From Bacillus_BD sp963708895 (GTDB lineage: Bacteria; Bacillota; Bacilli; Bacillales; Cytobacillaceae): 64,000 nucleotides of DNA. Each line of letters opens with the position of its first letter. Positions within the stretch are counted from its first letter, which is position 1. This document shows, piece after piece, positions 46,679 to 56,147 of the stretch. The stretch is taken from assembly GCA_963708895.1 (NCBI GenBank), contig CAVPUE010000007.1, positions 61,805 to 125,804 on the forward strand, in the 5' to 3' direction. A model generated the notes under the pieces. That model saw nothing but the letters and a program-made list of their open reading frames with translations. It did no database searches and was not told the DNA's origin. Made by a program: the position numbers and the translations under genes.

Positions 46679-47395
46679 ATGAAACGGGATGTCTCGATTA
46701 TTTCGTTGAATGAAAAAGAGGCTCTAGTGATTGCAGCTGATAATAGTGGGGGAATTGGCTTAAAAGAGCAGGATCATGTGAAAACTTCTTATGAGGTGGT
46801 CTCTTATTACGGGTTTCGAGTTGCTGTGATGGAATGTATGGCAGCAGGTGGTAAACCGATTTCGATTGTACTTCATAATTTTTGTGACGATCATGCCTGG
46901 GATTTGCTTTTAGCTGGAATTGAAAAAGGCTTAGAGGAACTTGGACTAAAAGGTGCTGTTTCGGTAACGGGAAGTACAGAGAGTAATTTTACGATGTTAC
47001 AGTCGGCGTTAGGGATGATTGTTTTGGGGAAAAGAGAGAGCACCTACGTTGATGAAGTATCTTTTGAAAATAGGAAAGTGGCTGTCATTGGTTCCCCATT
47101 AGTAGGAAATGAAGTGTTAGAGCAAGAAAATGATGTGATACCACTTTCCCTTTTTCAGGAATTATGCCAGTTGGAAGACGTCGTGATTGTGCCTGTTGGC
47201 TCAAAAGGAATTCTTTATGAGTTAAAAAACATGCTTGATGATCCTTCAATTGTTGGTGATAGCTTAATCTGTGATGTAGATGTTAGTAAGACGGCAGGAC
47301 CTGCAACCTGTGTATTAATCGCATTTAAATCGGATCTTGAACCCGTTATACAAGAAAAATGTGGGCATCTCTATCATTCTGTTAGCATGTGTTAA
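46679..47395 (+). CDS. cblS: Alpha-ribazole kinase CblS-like protein
   Basis: A 238-residue protein related to the AIR synthase (PurM) ATP-binding fold: VIAADNSGGIGLKEQDHVKT, VAVMECMAAGGKPISIVLHN, ISV-type core GAVSVTGSTESNFTMLQSAL and LICDVDVSKTAGPATCVLIA. CblS phosphorylates alpha-ribazole to alpha-ribazole-5'-phosphate for CobS, bypassing CobT. The identification rests on fold-like motifs and adjacency to CblT. AGGAAG precedes the ATG. It is the last gene of the cobalamin cluster. Confidence 0.78.
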   Translation: MKRDVSIISLNEKEALVIAADNSGGIGLKEQDHVKTSYEVVSYYGFRVAVMECMAAGGKPISIVLHNFCDDHAWDLLLAGIEKGLEELGLKGAVSVTGSTESNFTMLQSALGMIVLGKRESTYVDEVSFENRKVAVIGSPLVGNEVLEQENDVIPLSLFQELCQLEDVVIVPVGSKGILYELKNMLDDPSIVGDSLICDVDVSKTAGPATCVLIAFKSDLEPVIQEKCGHLYHSVSMC

Positions 47396-47471
47396 ATATT
47401 ACAAATTGTTAACCTGATCCGAAGTATGATTAAATCTTTTATAGAGAGATCTGGCGAGGAGGAATAGGAGA

Positions 47472-48092
47472 ATGCTAACATTATATATTGTTCGCCACGG
47501 GGAAACGGACTGGAATAAAGAAGATCGCATCCAAGGAAGACTAAATTCCCATTTAACAGAAAAGGGAAGACATAATGCTCACGTTTTGGGAGAACGTTTA
47601 AAGGATATTGACTTTGCTAAGGTGATAACAAGTCCAAGCGGCAGAACAATCGAGACAACGGAGCTGATAGTTAAGGACAGAGATGTGTTGGTGCAAAAGA
47701 ATGAATTGATCATGGAAATGGATATGGGTCCATGGCAAGGGTTAATGAAGAGTGAAATTAGAGAGCAATATCCTGATGCTTATGAATGCTTTATGAATTC
47801 ACCTCAACTTTATCAGAATGAGGATGCTGAATCCTTCATAGATATTTATAAGCGGGCAGAGGATTTTCTACATGAGTTAAAAAGTAGCAAGCAAACTGGT
47901 AATCTATTAATTATTACACATGGTTTGTTTATTAAAGCATTGTTTTTAACGATTAAAGGAATCGAAATAAAGGATTTCTGGACAGAACCAACCGTCGAAG
48001 GAACTAGTTTATCGATTGTTAAAATCGATGAAGAGGAAATGAAATTAACGCTTGAAGGCGATATGAGTCATGCCCAAGTGGATATATTATAG
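47472..48092 (+). CDS. Histidine phosphatase family protein
   Basis: A 206-residue PGM-type phosphatase. VRHGETDWNKEDRIQGRLN carries the phosphohistidine; VITSPSGRTIETTELI, MDMGPWQGLMKSEI and ITHGLFIKALFLTI complete the active site. It is separate from the cob operon (76-base gap, own GAGGAGGAATAGGAG RBS region), so it need not act on cobamides. The substrate is unknown; relatives include PhoE and GpmB. A MITE-like repeat starts 10 bases after the stop. Confidence 0.85.
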   Translation: MLTLYIVRHGETDWNKEDRIQGRLNSHLTEKGRHNAHVLGERLKDIDFAKVITSPSGRTIETTELIVKDRDVLVQKNELIMEMDMGPWQGLMKSEIREQYPDAYECFMNSPQLYQNEDAESFIDIYKRAEDFLHELKSSKQTGNLLIITHGLFIKALFLTIKGIEIKDFWTEPTVEGTSLSIVKIDEEEMKLTLEGDMSHAQVDIL

Positions 48093-48102
48093 ATGTAAAT
48101 AA

Positions 48103-48287
48103 AGTTTCTTTTCTCAAACTTCGTTGCTTTTGGATAGATAAAAGCTGATTGTACTTGTACCTAGCTTGACATTGGCCTTTATTTTTGAGAAAAGAACTAC
48201 AAACTTTATTCGAAGGTGCAAAATAGCTTATTTCTACGTTAAAATTGGCCTTTGAATTTTAACAACAAAGTTTACGAATAGAGCCTT
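48103..48287 (-). repeat. MITE-like repeat, copy C (inverted orientation)
   Basis: 185-bp copy in the opposite orientation to copies A, B and D. Ends TTTTCTCAAACTTCGTTG and CAACAAAGTTTACGAA form the imperfect inverted repeats. AATAA flanks it on both sides (48098-48102 and 48288-48292). It fills the gap between the phosphatase gene and ddl; the ddl promoter must lie to its right, but I could not place it. Confidence 0.85.
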
Positions 48288-48460
48288 AATAAAAAACATT
48301 AAATAACATATAATCAGTACTCCCTATCTTGTTTCATTAAATGGTAAAATGTATAAATGAATAATGTGATTGATGGTTAGTTGCATTTATTAATTTGGAT
48401 CTTTTACAAGCTATGGCACTTTTAAAAGGCTTGTGAAGACAGACAAATGGAGGAACAATA

Positions 48461-49540
48461 ATGAAAACAAAATTGGGCTTATTATATGGTGGTAAATCGG
48501 CTGAACATCAAGTATCTTTACGCACGGCATTAGCTGTTATTGGAGCGTTAGATCATGAAAAGTTTGACATATATCCAATCTATATAAAGGAAACAGGAGA
48601 ATGGATTAGAGGGCCACAATTAGAAGGGGAAGTACAATCGGTAGAGGATTTGAGATTTTCTCAAGCTGATTCTTCAACAGAGTCACAACAGCTATCTTCT
48701 GCCTTATTCCAAATAGACGATGGAAAAGCGTCACTTGATGTTATTTTTCCACTTTTACATGGTCCAAATGGGGAAGATGGAACGGTTCAAGGATTTCTTG
48801 AGTTATTAAATCTACCTTATGTGGGGAATGGTGTATTAGCTTCTTCTGCAGGTATGGATAAAGTGATTATGAAGAATATCTTTGCTCATGCAGGCCTTGC
48901 TCAAGTGAACTATGTTTCCTATATTAAAAGTGAGTGGAAGCAAAACCAACAATCCGTATACGATGAGGTAGAAAAAGAATTAGGATATCCTTGTTTTGTT
49001 AAACCTGCTAACTTGGGTTCAAGCGTCGGAATTAGTAAATGTACAAACCGTACTGAACTCGATCAAGCATTCCAAGAAGCGTATCTTTTTGATCGCAAAA
49101 TTATTATTGAAGAAGGCGTTGTAGCTCGAGAAGTCGAGATTGCCGTACTCGGAAACGATGATCCGAAATGCTCTATTCCAGGAGAAATTGTACCGAAGAA
49201 AGACTTCTATGATTATAAAGCGAAGTATGAGGATGATAATACCGACTTGATTATTCCTGCCCAAGTAACGGAGGCAGAATATGCTCAATTAAGTGAAATG
49301 GCGATTACAGCTTTTAAATCACTTGATTGTTCAGGACTTGTTCGCGCAGATTTCTTTTTAACAAAGGATGGGAAAGCTCTAATCAATGAAGTAAATACAA
49401 TGCCTGGATTTACACCTATTAGTATGTTCCCGCTCCTTTGGAAGCATAGTGGATTGGAATATCCAAAACTAATTGAGCGACTTGTACAATTAGCCATTGA
49501 AAGACATGAGGAAAAGCAAAGTATTAAATATACATTTTAA
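48461..49540 (+). CDS. ddl: D-alanine--D-alanine ligase
   Basis: An ATP-grasp enzyme making D-Ala-D-Ala for peptidoglycan, 359 residues. Motifs: LLYGGKSAEHQVSLRTA, HGPNGEDGTVQGFLELL, CFVKPANLGSSVGISK, and the Mg-binding end LINEVNTMPGFTPISMFP. RBS GGAGG precedes the ATG. It is followed after 26 bases by murF, which uses its product. Confidence 0.96.
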   Translation: MKTKLGLLYGGKSAEHQVSLRTALAVIGALDHEKFDIYPIYIKETGEWIRGPQLEGEVQSVEDLRFSQADSSTESQQLSSALFQIDDGKASLDVIFPLLHGPNGEDGTVQGFLELLNLPYVGNGVLASSAGMDKVIMKNIFAHAGLAQVNYVSYIKSEWKQNQQSVYDEVEKELGYPCFVKPANLGSSVGISKCTNRTELDQAFQEAYLFDRKIIIEEGVVAREVEIAVLGNDDPKCSIPGEIVPKKDFYDYKAKYEDDNTDLIIPAQVTEAEYAQLSEMAITAFKSLDCSGLVRADFFLTKDGKALINEVNTMPGFTPISMFPLLWKHSGLEYPKLIERLVQLAIERHEEKQSIKYTF

Positions 49541-49566
49541 CTTGGATCATAGCGAGGTGGAAATAA

Positions 49567-50943
49567 GTGATTAAAAGAACGTTACAACAGATTCAGAATA
49601 TGATTGAAATCAAAAATAATATTAGCTCCTTTCAAGATGTTACGATTCAAGGTGTAACGATTGATTCGCGAAAAATCCAACCTGGGAATCTATTTATCCC
49701 ATTCAAAGGTGAACATTCTGATGGACACAAATATGTAGAAGCAGCCTTGAAAAGTGGGGCAGCGGCGGCACTTTGGCAAAAGGATGTTCCAAATCCACCT
49801 GCAAACTTACCAATCTTGATTGTGGAAGATACATTAGAAGCAATACAAGAACTTGCAAGAAGTTACCGGAATGAGCTCCATGTAAAGGTAGTGGGAATCA
49901 CAGGGAGTAACGGCAAAACAACCGTAAAGGATATGACTGCTAATTTATTGTCTTTACAGTATAGAGTGAAAAAGACGGAAGGAAATTATAATAATCATCT
50001 CGGTATGCCATTAACGATTCTTGCCCTTGATGAAGACACAGAAATAGCTGTCTTGGAAATGGGAATGAGCGGAAAAGGTGAGATTGAATTTCTGACAAAG
50101 CTTGCACGCCCAAATGTAGCGATTATTACAAATATCGGTGAAGCTCATTTGCAGGATTTAGGATCTAGAGAGGCGATAGCGGAGGCGAAGTTAGAGATTG
50201 TTCAAGGTTTACAGGATGATGGTCTTCTCATCTATATGGGAGACGAAACGATTTTAAAGGATGGGCTAGCGAGTGCCAATAGAAATATAAATACGCAAAC
50301 ATTCGGACGCAGCCACCAAAATGATCTGTATCCAGTTGAAATCGAAACAAAACAAAATGGCAGTAGATTTAAAGTGAATAAGGTTGATTTTGAATTTCAC
50401 TTACCAGTATTAGGTGCTCATAATGTTTTGAATGCGCTAAGTGCGATGTTAACGGCACACTATTTTAACATTCCATATGAAAAAATGAATGACGGTTTTG
50501 TTCATTTAAAATTAACACAGATGAGAATGGAATTAGTTGAAGGAGTCAAAGGTGAAAGAATTATCAATGACGCCTATAATGCAAGTCCGACATCCATGAG
50601 AGCGGCAATCGATCTTATTTCTAATCTTCCGGATTATGAGCGAAAAATTGTCGTACTTGGCGATATGCTCGAATTAGGAGAAAAAGAAAAAGAATTTCAC
50701 TATGAAATGGGAAAAAGCTTGGATCCACAAAAAATCAATTATGTGTTTACCTTTGGACCGTTAGCGGAACAGATTGCACAAGGGGCAATGACAGCCTTCC
50801 CTTCAGACAGAGTCTTTTCCTTTTTGGATAAACAATCCTTAATGGACCAATTAGTAAAACGAACCAATAAAGAAACGTTAATACTCGTCAAAGCTTCAAG
50901 AGGAATGAAGCTTGAAGAAGTAGTGACAGAGTTACAAAAATAG
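49567..50943 (+). CDS. murF: UDP-MurNAc-tripeptide--D-Ala-D-Ala ligase MurF
   Basis: The last cytoplasmic Mur ligase, adding D-Ala-D-Ala to the UDP-MurNAc-tripeptide; 458 residues. VTIDSRKIQPGNLFIPFKGE is the N-terminal Mur domain; GITGSNGKTTVKDMTAN is the P-loop; EGNYNNHLGMPLTIL, NIGEAHLQDLGSREAIAEAK and INDAYNASPTSMRAAI are MurF signatures. GTG start with GAGGTGG upstream. Operon partner of ddl. Confidence 0.96.
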   Translation: MIKRTLQQIQNMIEIKNNISSFQDVTIQGVTIDSRKIQPGNLFIPFKGEHSDGHKYVEAALKSGAAAALWQKDVPNPPANLPILIVEDTLEAIQELARSYRNELHVKVVGITGSNGKTTVKDMTANLLSLQYRVKKTEGNYNNHLGMPLTILALDEDTEIAVLEMGMSGKGEIEFLTKLARPNVAIITNIGEAHLQDLGSREAIAEAKLEIVQGLQDDGLLIYMGDETILKDGLASANRNINTQTFGRSHQNDLYPVEIETKQNGSRFKVNKVDFEFHLPVLGAHNVLNALSAMLTAHYFNIPYEKMNDGFVHLKLTQMRMELVEGVKGERIINDAYNASPTSMRAAIDLISNLPDYERKIVVLGDMLELGEKEKEFHYEMGKSLDPQKINYVFTFGPLAEQIAQGAMTAFPSDRVFSFLDKQSLMDQLVKRTNKETLILVKASRGMKLEEVVTELQK

Positions 50944-50952
50944 GAAAGAGTC

Positions 50953-50996
50953 AACAGACATCTTATGCATATGTGCTAAGGTGTTTGTTTTTTTAT
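50953..50996 (+). terminator. Terminator of ddl-murF
   Basis: AACAGACATCTTA pairs with TAAGGTGTTTGTT (including G-T pairs) around an 11-base loop and runs into a long T tract. Confidence 0.8.
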
Positions 50997-51140
50997 TATT
51001 GGAGTTGAAGTTTATTTTCAATGGAATGATATGATAAATAGAACCCAAACCGAATATGTCAAAAATCAGCTTTGTTGCAAATCATTTCAATTACTGTTAA
51101 AATAAACCTCAAAGTGCCAATGAGAATTTCTTTCGATCCA

Positions 51141-51168
51141 GACATACTCCTATTGGAGAATGTCTTTT
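51141..51168 (+). promoter_or_regulatory. Hairpin in the long cshA leader (attenuator-like)
   Basis: GACAT-A-CTCC / GGAG-A-ATGTC with loop TATT is followed by TTTTTC, a terminator-like structure 175 bases before cshA. A second tight palindrome, AGCGCGTGCGCT, lies near 51260. It sits in the ~350-base untranslated region between the murF terminator and cshA, so it may attenuate cshA. The trigger is unknown. Confidence 0.55.
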
Positions 51169-51343
51169 TCACTTTTTGCATATTAGCTCCTGCGTTTTTG
51201 GTAAATTTTTTTCAGAGATTTTAAAGATAGTTTGAGATTTCATACAACATTGTCTTGCTTAGAGCGCGTGCGCTTTTTATATAGGCTCGGGAGAAATGGT
51301 TCTAGTCACTTTATATTGTAACAACTAAAGGAGATTGGATAAT

Positions 51344-52816
51344 TTGAAGAAGTTTGAAGAACTAGGTATAAGTCCAGCCACATTAAAGTCATTACAGCGA
51401 ATGGGTTTTGAAGAAGCAACACCTATTCAGGCAGAAACGATTCCATTAGGACTGGGAAATAAGGATGTAATCGGTCAGGCACAAACAGGTACGGGAAAAA
51501 CAACAGCATTTGGTGTTCCGATGATCGATAAAATTGATTATAGTAAGGATATTATTCAAGGGATTATTATTGCGCCAACAAGAGAATTGGCCATCCAAGT
51601 ATCAGAAGAACTATACAAAATCGGTTATGGTAAAAGAGCAAGAGTGCTATCAATTTATGGAGGACAGGATATCAATCGCCAAATTCGTGCGTTAAAACGA
51701 CCTCCTCATATTATTGTTGGGACACCTGGACGACTACTTGACCATATCAACCGTAAAACACTTCGCCTTGATCATGTACAAATGGTCGTTTTAGATGAAG
51801 CAGATGAAATGTTAAATATGGGATTTATTGAAGATATCGAATCGATTCTGGCACAAGTTCCAGAAGAACATCAAACTTTACTTTTCTCAGCAACGATGCC
51901 AGCACCGATTCAACGTATTGCAGAACGATTTATGCATGAACCTCAAGTGATTCGTGTGAAAGCGAAAGAAATGACGGTATCTTTAATTGATCAATATTAC
52001 ATTGAAACCCAGGAAAGAAATAAATTCGATGTGCTGACAAGATTGCTTGATATCCAATCCCCAGAACTCGCAATTATCTTTGGACGGACAAAAAGAAGAG
52101 TGGATGAGCTAGCAGAAGCATTAAATTTACGCGGCTATAATGCAGAAGGAATTCATGGCGATTTAAGTCAGGCGAAGAGAATGTCGGTTTTAAGAAAATT
52201 TAAAGAAGGCAATCTCGATGTTTTAGTAGCAACAGATGTAGCGGCACGTGGACTTGATATTTCAGGCGTTACACATGTATATAATTTTGATATCCCACAG
52301 GATCCTGAAAGTTATGTTCACCGAATTGGACGTACAGGTCGTGCTGGAAATGCAGGTGTAGCGATAACATTAATCACACCTCGTGAAAAATCTTATTTAC
52401 ATGTAGTGGAAAGAACAACAAGAAAGAAAATGGAACGTATGGAGGCGCCAACTCTAGATGAAGCATTAGAAGGCCAACAGAAGGCAGCAATCGAGAAAAT
52501 CACGCAAACGATTGAATCCAATAACCTCCAATTTTATAAACAAGCAGCTAATGAAATGTTAGAAAATCATGATGCAACATCGATTGTTGCGGCTGTATTA
52601 AAATTATTAACGAAAGAGCCGGACACCACACCAGTTAAACTAACAGAAGAGAAGCCGATGCCATCTAAACGCGATCGTAAATTTGATGATCGTAAGCGCG
52701 GATATGGCTCCTCTAAAGGCAAAAGTGCACCATATAAATCACGCCAAGGACATAGTAACAACAATAAGAGATCTAATAGTTCTCAATATAAATCAAAATC
52801 AAACAGCTATAGATAA
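51344..52816 (+). CDS. cshA: DEAD-box RNA helicase CshA
   Basis: A 490-residue ATP-dependent RNA helicase for RNA degradosome and ribosome assembly work. Q motif FEEATPIQAETIP, motif I GQAQTGTGKTTAF, motif II VVLDEADEML, motif III FSATMPAP, motif VI HRIGRTGRAGNAG. The last ~60 residues are basic and Ser/Lys/Arg/Asn-rich, an RNA-binding tail. TTG 51344 (MKKFEELGIS) follows AAGGAG by 10 bases; 51335 would overlap the RBS. Its position after murF matches B. subtilis. Confidence 0.95.
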   Translation: MKKFEELGISPATLKSLQRMGFEEATPIQAETIPLGLGNKDVIGQAQTGTGKTTAFGVPMIDKIDYSKDIIQGIIIAPTRELAIQVSEELYKIGYGKRARVLSIYGGQDINRQIRALKRPPHIIVGTPGRLLDHINRKTLRLDHVQMVVLDEADEMLNMGFIEDIESILAQVPEEHQTLLFSATMPAPIQRIAERFMHEPQVIRVKAKEMTVSLIDQYYIETQERNKFDVLTRLLDIQSPELAIIFGRTKRRVDELAEALNLRGYNAEGIHGDLSQAKRMSVLRKFKEGNLDVLVATDVAARGLDISGVTHVYNFDIPQDPESYVHRIGRTGRAGNAGVAITLITPREKSYLHVVERTTRKKMERMEAPTLDEALEGQQKAAIEKITQTIESNNLQFYKQAANEMLENHDATSIVAAVLKLLTKEPDTTPVKLTEEKPMPSKRDRKFDDRKRGYGSSKGKSAPYKSRQGHSNNNKRSNSSQYKSKSNSYR

Positions 52817-52863
52817 GCTGAACGTTTCAAATTTGTACCAATTGCACATGGAATAAGAACGGT

Positions 52864-52899
52864 AGAGTATATCACAATTTAAAGTGGTATACTCTTTTT
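52864..52899 (+). terminator. Terminator of cshA
   Basis: AGAGTATATCAC / GTGGTATACTCT stem followed by five T. Confidence 0.88.
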
Positions 52900-52901
52900 G
52901 T

Positions 52902-52942
52902 ATGGGCTCTTTTCTCAAACCTTGTTGCTTTTGTATAGATTG
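52902..52942 (-). repeat. Truncated MITE-like repeat end (fragment E)
   Basis: ATGGGCTCTTTTCTCAAACC then TTGTTGCTTTTGTATAGATT is one terminal ~40 bases of the repeat family. It is oriented like copy C; the rest of the element is absent. Confidence 0.7.
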
Positions 52943-53032
52943 TCCCTACAATCGTAATATTTGTGAAACTAAATGAGGAATCGTACGTAAATAAGTTACA
53001 TAACTTTACAAAAATGGACAAAGGAGGACGGC

Positions 53033-53512
53033 ATGTTATCTCAACCACATAAAAGGATTTCCGAGAGAGCCTTAACCGTATGGAGAATTACGGGAGTCAT
53101 TATTACATTATTTTTACTATTTATTTTAGGTGGCGTTATGACACTGATTGTTCTTTTTGACTGGCCAGTATGGATCAGCGTAGTAGCCATTATTCTTTTC
53201 TTACTTACTGCCTATATCGCTATCTTTCTAGTTCCTCATTTACGCTGGAGACATTGGCGATATGAAGTTCGTGAACAGGAAATTGAGATTCAACGCGGCA
53301 TTTTTGTCATTAAAAGTACGCTTGTGCCAATGGTTCGTGTTCAACATGTTGATACAGAACAAGGCCCTCTTTTACGAAAGTATAACTTGGCGACCGTTAC
53401 AATTTCAACAGCGGCAACCGTACATGGAATCCCCGCATTAGATGTCGAGGAAGCGGAAGAAATGCGTCATGCGATTTCAAGACTAGCAAGGGTGGCAGAT
53501 GAAGATGTCTGA
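53033..53512 (+). CDS. ydbS: PH domain (DUF304/bPH2) membrane protein YdbS
   Basis: A 159-residue protein with two TM helices (VWRITGVIITLFLLFILGGV; WISVVAIILFLLTAYIAIFL) and a C-terminal bacterial PH-like domain (WRYEVREQEIEIQRGIFVIK, then LVPMVRVQHVDTEQGPLLRK). In B. subtilis YdbS and YdbT are linked to resistance against amylocyclicin-type antimicrobial peptides. GGAGG precedes the ATG. It overlaps ydbT by 8 bases. Confidence 0.88.
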   Translation: MLSQPHKRISERALTVWRITGVIITLFLLFILGGVMTLIVLFDWPVWISVVAIILFLLTAYIAIFLVPHLRWRHWRYEVREQEIEIQRGIFVIKSTLVPMVRVQHVDTEQGPLLRKYNLATVTISTAATVHGIPALDVEEAEEMRHAISRLARVADEDV

Positions 53513-54933
53513 AGCGAAAAGACTTCACCCGATTGCCGCTGTTATTAGTTTCCTGAAGGGTTTGAAAGAATCGATATTACCGCTCATTCTTCTTCTGTTT
53601 GTTGGACGAGGAGATTCTGGCTTTGGTCTTTGGCAGTTTGCTATTTTCTTCTATTTTTATTCTCGTTTCTTTACTGAGTGGGATTTTAAGATGGCTGCGT
53701 TATACATATCGTGTCGAGGAAGGCGAATTAAGAATTGAGTCTGGCTTGTTTGTGAAAAAGAAACGATACATTCCTTTTGAACGAATTCAAAGTCTTGATT
53801 TTTCTGAAGGGGTTTTACAACGACCTTTTGGACTTGTAAAAGTAAAAGTGGAGACAGCTAGTTCAAGTTCTAGCGAAGCAGAAGTGGTATTAACTGCAAT
53901 TAAAAAGTCTGAAGCTCTAGCCATACAAGAGTTGTTAACTTCTAATAAACATTCGGAGAAACTTGAGGGACTCCAGCCAAAACAACCAGTCGATGAAGTC
54001 ATCTATAAAATGACTCCTACCCAGCTCCTATTACTAGCATCAACATCTGGTGGTGCGGGAGTGGTTATTTCGGGTGCTTTTGCGTTTTTCTTGCAATTTG
54101 ATGAATTGATTCCATATGATTTAGTGGTAAAGCAATTCAAAGGTTTGGTCGCCAATGGAGTTATGTTTGTAAGTTTGGTGATTTTCCTTGTTTTATTACT
54201 AGCTTGGGCAGTGTCGGTTGTCGGAACGATGATTAAGTATGCTGATTTTACCGTTAAAAAGGTAGAAGATGATTTAATCATTTCGAGAGGTTTACTCGAA
54301 AAACGCCAATTGACGGTTCCGTTAAGTCGTGTTCAAGGTATTATGATCAAAGAAAATATCATAAGGCAACCCTTTGGTTTATGCTCTGTTTTTTTAGAAA
54401 GTGCTAGTGGTTCTTTAGAAAAAAATGATTCTTCAAAAGCCCTAATACTTCCAATCATAAAGAAAAAAGAAGTAGCCCTTATTTTATCACGATATTTTGA
54501 AGACTATCTATTTACACCCAATATCGTTCCAGCTCCTAAACGAGCTTTAAGGAGATATATGTTTAGAAGTTTGATTTTCCCTGTTCTGATCATCGTGATA
54601 GCGCTTATCTTTTTTAGACCATGGGGTTATTTAACGCTATTATTAATACCGATCTCTGCTTTTTGGGCATATTTATGCTATAAAGATGCAGGATGGAGTT
54701 TGCATGAGCAACAATTAACACTTACATTCCGCGGATTGGTGAAAAACACGATCTTTATGAAAAAGAGTAAGATTCAATCACTCACAATGTGGAGCAGTTT
54801 ATTTCAAGATAAAAAATCGCTTGCATCGATTGAAGCTTCGATTATTTCAGGGCTTGGTGGCTCTGGTGGAACGGTAGAGGATTTAGAAAATCGTGATATC
54901 ATACAGATTTATAATTGGTACAAAAGAGGCTAA
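53505..54933 (+). pseudogene. ydbT: PH domain (bPH2) membrane protein YdbT, one frameshift
   Basis: A ~475-residue protein with repeated TM pairs and bPH2 domains: TYRVEEGELRIESGLFVKKK with RYIPFERIQSLDFSEGVLQR; DFTVKKVEDDLIISRGLLEK with PLSRVQGIMIKENIIRQPFG; a third repeat near the C-terminus. The first frame (MSEAKRLHPIAAVISFLKGL) loses sense after QFAIFF; removing one extra base near 53645-53652 joins it to IFILVSLLSGILRWLRYTYR. ATG 53505 follows AAGGGTGG. Operon partner of ydbS. Confidence 0.87.
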
Positions 54934-54935
54934 TT

Positions 54936-55526
54936 CTAGCCTCTTTTTCGTAAGGTAAGGACGCCGATAAGAAAGCCAGATAGAAAACCGAAAAGATGGG
55001 CAATGATGTTTATATTAGACTGAAGGAAAGTCATGATGATACTGAGCACTGCAATGGTGATGATGAGTTGTCGGTTATCACTTGAAAGTAGGTGTTTACG
55101 GTATAGGGTAATACTAATATACATACCAAATAATCCGAAGATTGATCCACTAGCACCGACATGAATATAGGTTACGGGTTCAATCAATAAGGTTGCGATA
55201 TTGGCTGAGACTCCTGTAATTAGGTAAATCGCTATAAATTTAAATTTACCTAGTATTCTTTCTAAACCAGGGCCAAATAAAATTAAGGAAAAACTGTTAA
55301 ATAGGACGTGTGTGAAACCACTATGCATAAATATCGGTGTAATGAGTCGCCACCATTCTCCACCCCAAATGTATAAATTGATTCCAGATAATTTTTCAAA
55401 TAAGAGTGCATTTGGGAAGAACGGTAATTCTGTTAACAAATAGAGAATGATTTGAATCGCAATTATAGAAGAGACGACAGGATAATATCGAATAAATTCT
55501 CGAAAACTTTCCGTTCTAATAAACAT
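54936..55526 (-). CDS. ydcA: Rhomboid family intramembrane serine protease (YdcA-like)
   Basis: A 196-residue rhomboid with six TM helices. Catalytic Ser in HVGASGSIFGLFGMY, catalytic His in IIAHLFGFLSGFLIG, and the L1-loop/TM2 signature PIFMHSGFTHVLFNSFSLIL (with HxxxN). It cleaves membrane proteins within the bilayer; the substrate is unknown. It runs convergent with ydbT (2-base gap) and divergent from acpS, as in B. subtilis. Confidence 0.92.
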   Translation of the reverse strand: MFIRTESFREFIRYYPVVSSIIAIQIILYLLTELPFFPNALLFEKLSGINLYIWGGEWWRLITPIFMHSGFTHVLFNSFSLILFGPGLERILGKFKFIAIYLITGVSANIATLLIEPVTYIHVGASGSIFGLFGMYISITLYRKHLLSSDNRQLIITIAVLSIIMTFLQSNINIIAHLFGFLSGFLIGVLTLRKRG

Positions 55527-55655
55527 ATATACCTCCGAATTTCACCTTGAAGACTAAAACCATCATATCACAGCTATTTTCCGATCAACCACTGAAAAGA
55601 GTTGACGATAAAAAATCGCTACCTGGCACGATACAACAAAGAAAGGGTGATAGTA

Positions 55656-56006
55656 ATGATCGTTGGAATTGGCCTTGATATTGTTGAAATTCAGCGGATT
55701 CAACATATCGTGACAAGGCAACAAAAATTTGTAGACCGCATCCTGACTGTTCAGGAAAAGCAAAGATTTAATTCTTTGGCTGGACATAGGCAGATTGAAT
55801 TTTTAGCAGGAAGATACGCGGCAAAGGAAGCTTTTTCTAAAGCAAGAGGAACGGGAATTGGAAAAAAACTATCCTTCCTTGATATCGAAATCGAAAGTGA
55901 TGAAAATGGGAAACCGTTCATTACAAAACCAGTGATGAAGGGAGTCCACCTTTCCATTACACACAGTGCACAGTACGCAGTAGCTCAAGTGATTATCGAA
56001 GAATAA
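55656..56006 (+). CDS. acpS: Holo-[acyl-carrier-protein] synthase
   Basis: A 116-residue phosphopantetheinyl transferase that activates acyl carrier protein. N-terminus MIVGIGLDIVEIQRIQHIV (Mg-binding Asp) and FLAGRYAAKEAFSKARGTGI (Glu/Lys catalytic region), then HLSITHSAQYAVAQV. ATG 55656 follows AAGGGTG; the longer frame from 55602 has no support. Confidence 0.96.
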   Translation: MIVGIGLDIVEIQRIQHIVTRQQKFVDRILTVQEKQRFNSLAGHRQIEFLAGRYAAKEAFSKARGTGIGKKLSFLDIEIESDENGKPFITKPVMKGVHLSITHSAQYAVAQVIIEE

Positions 56007-56147
56007 ACTGAATGTCAATATGAATTACCTTTTCACCCCGTCATATTCTAGTGGGTTGTCTCATATATTTCATAGTGCATAGGAGAGACAAGCGATTTTT
56101 GCGGACTCTTTAAAATTCGCCAACAATGAGACAAAGGGGTTGAAGAA

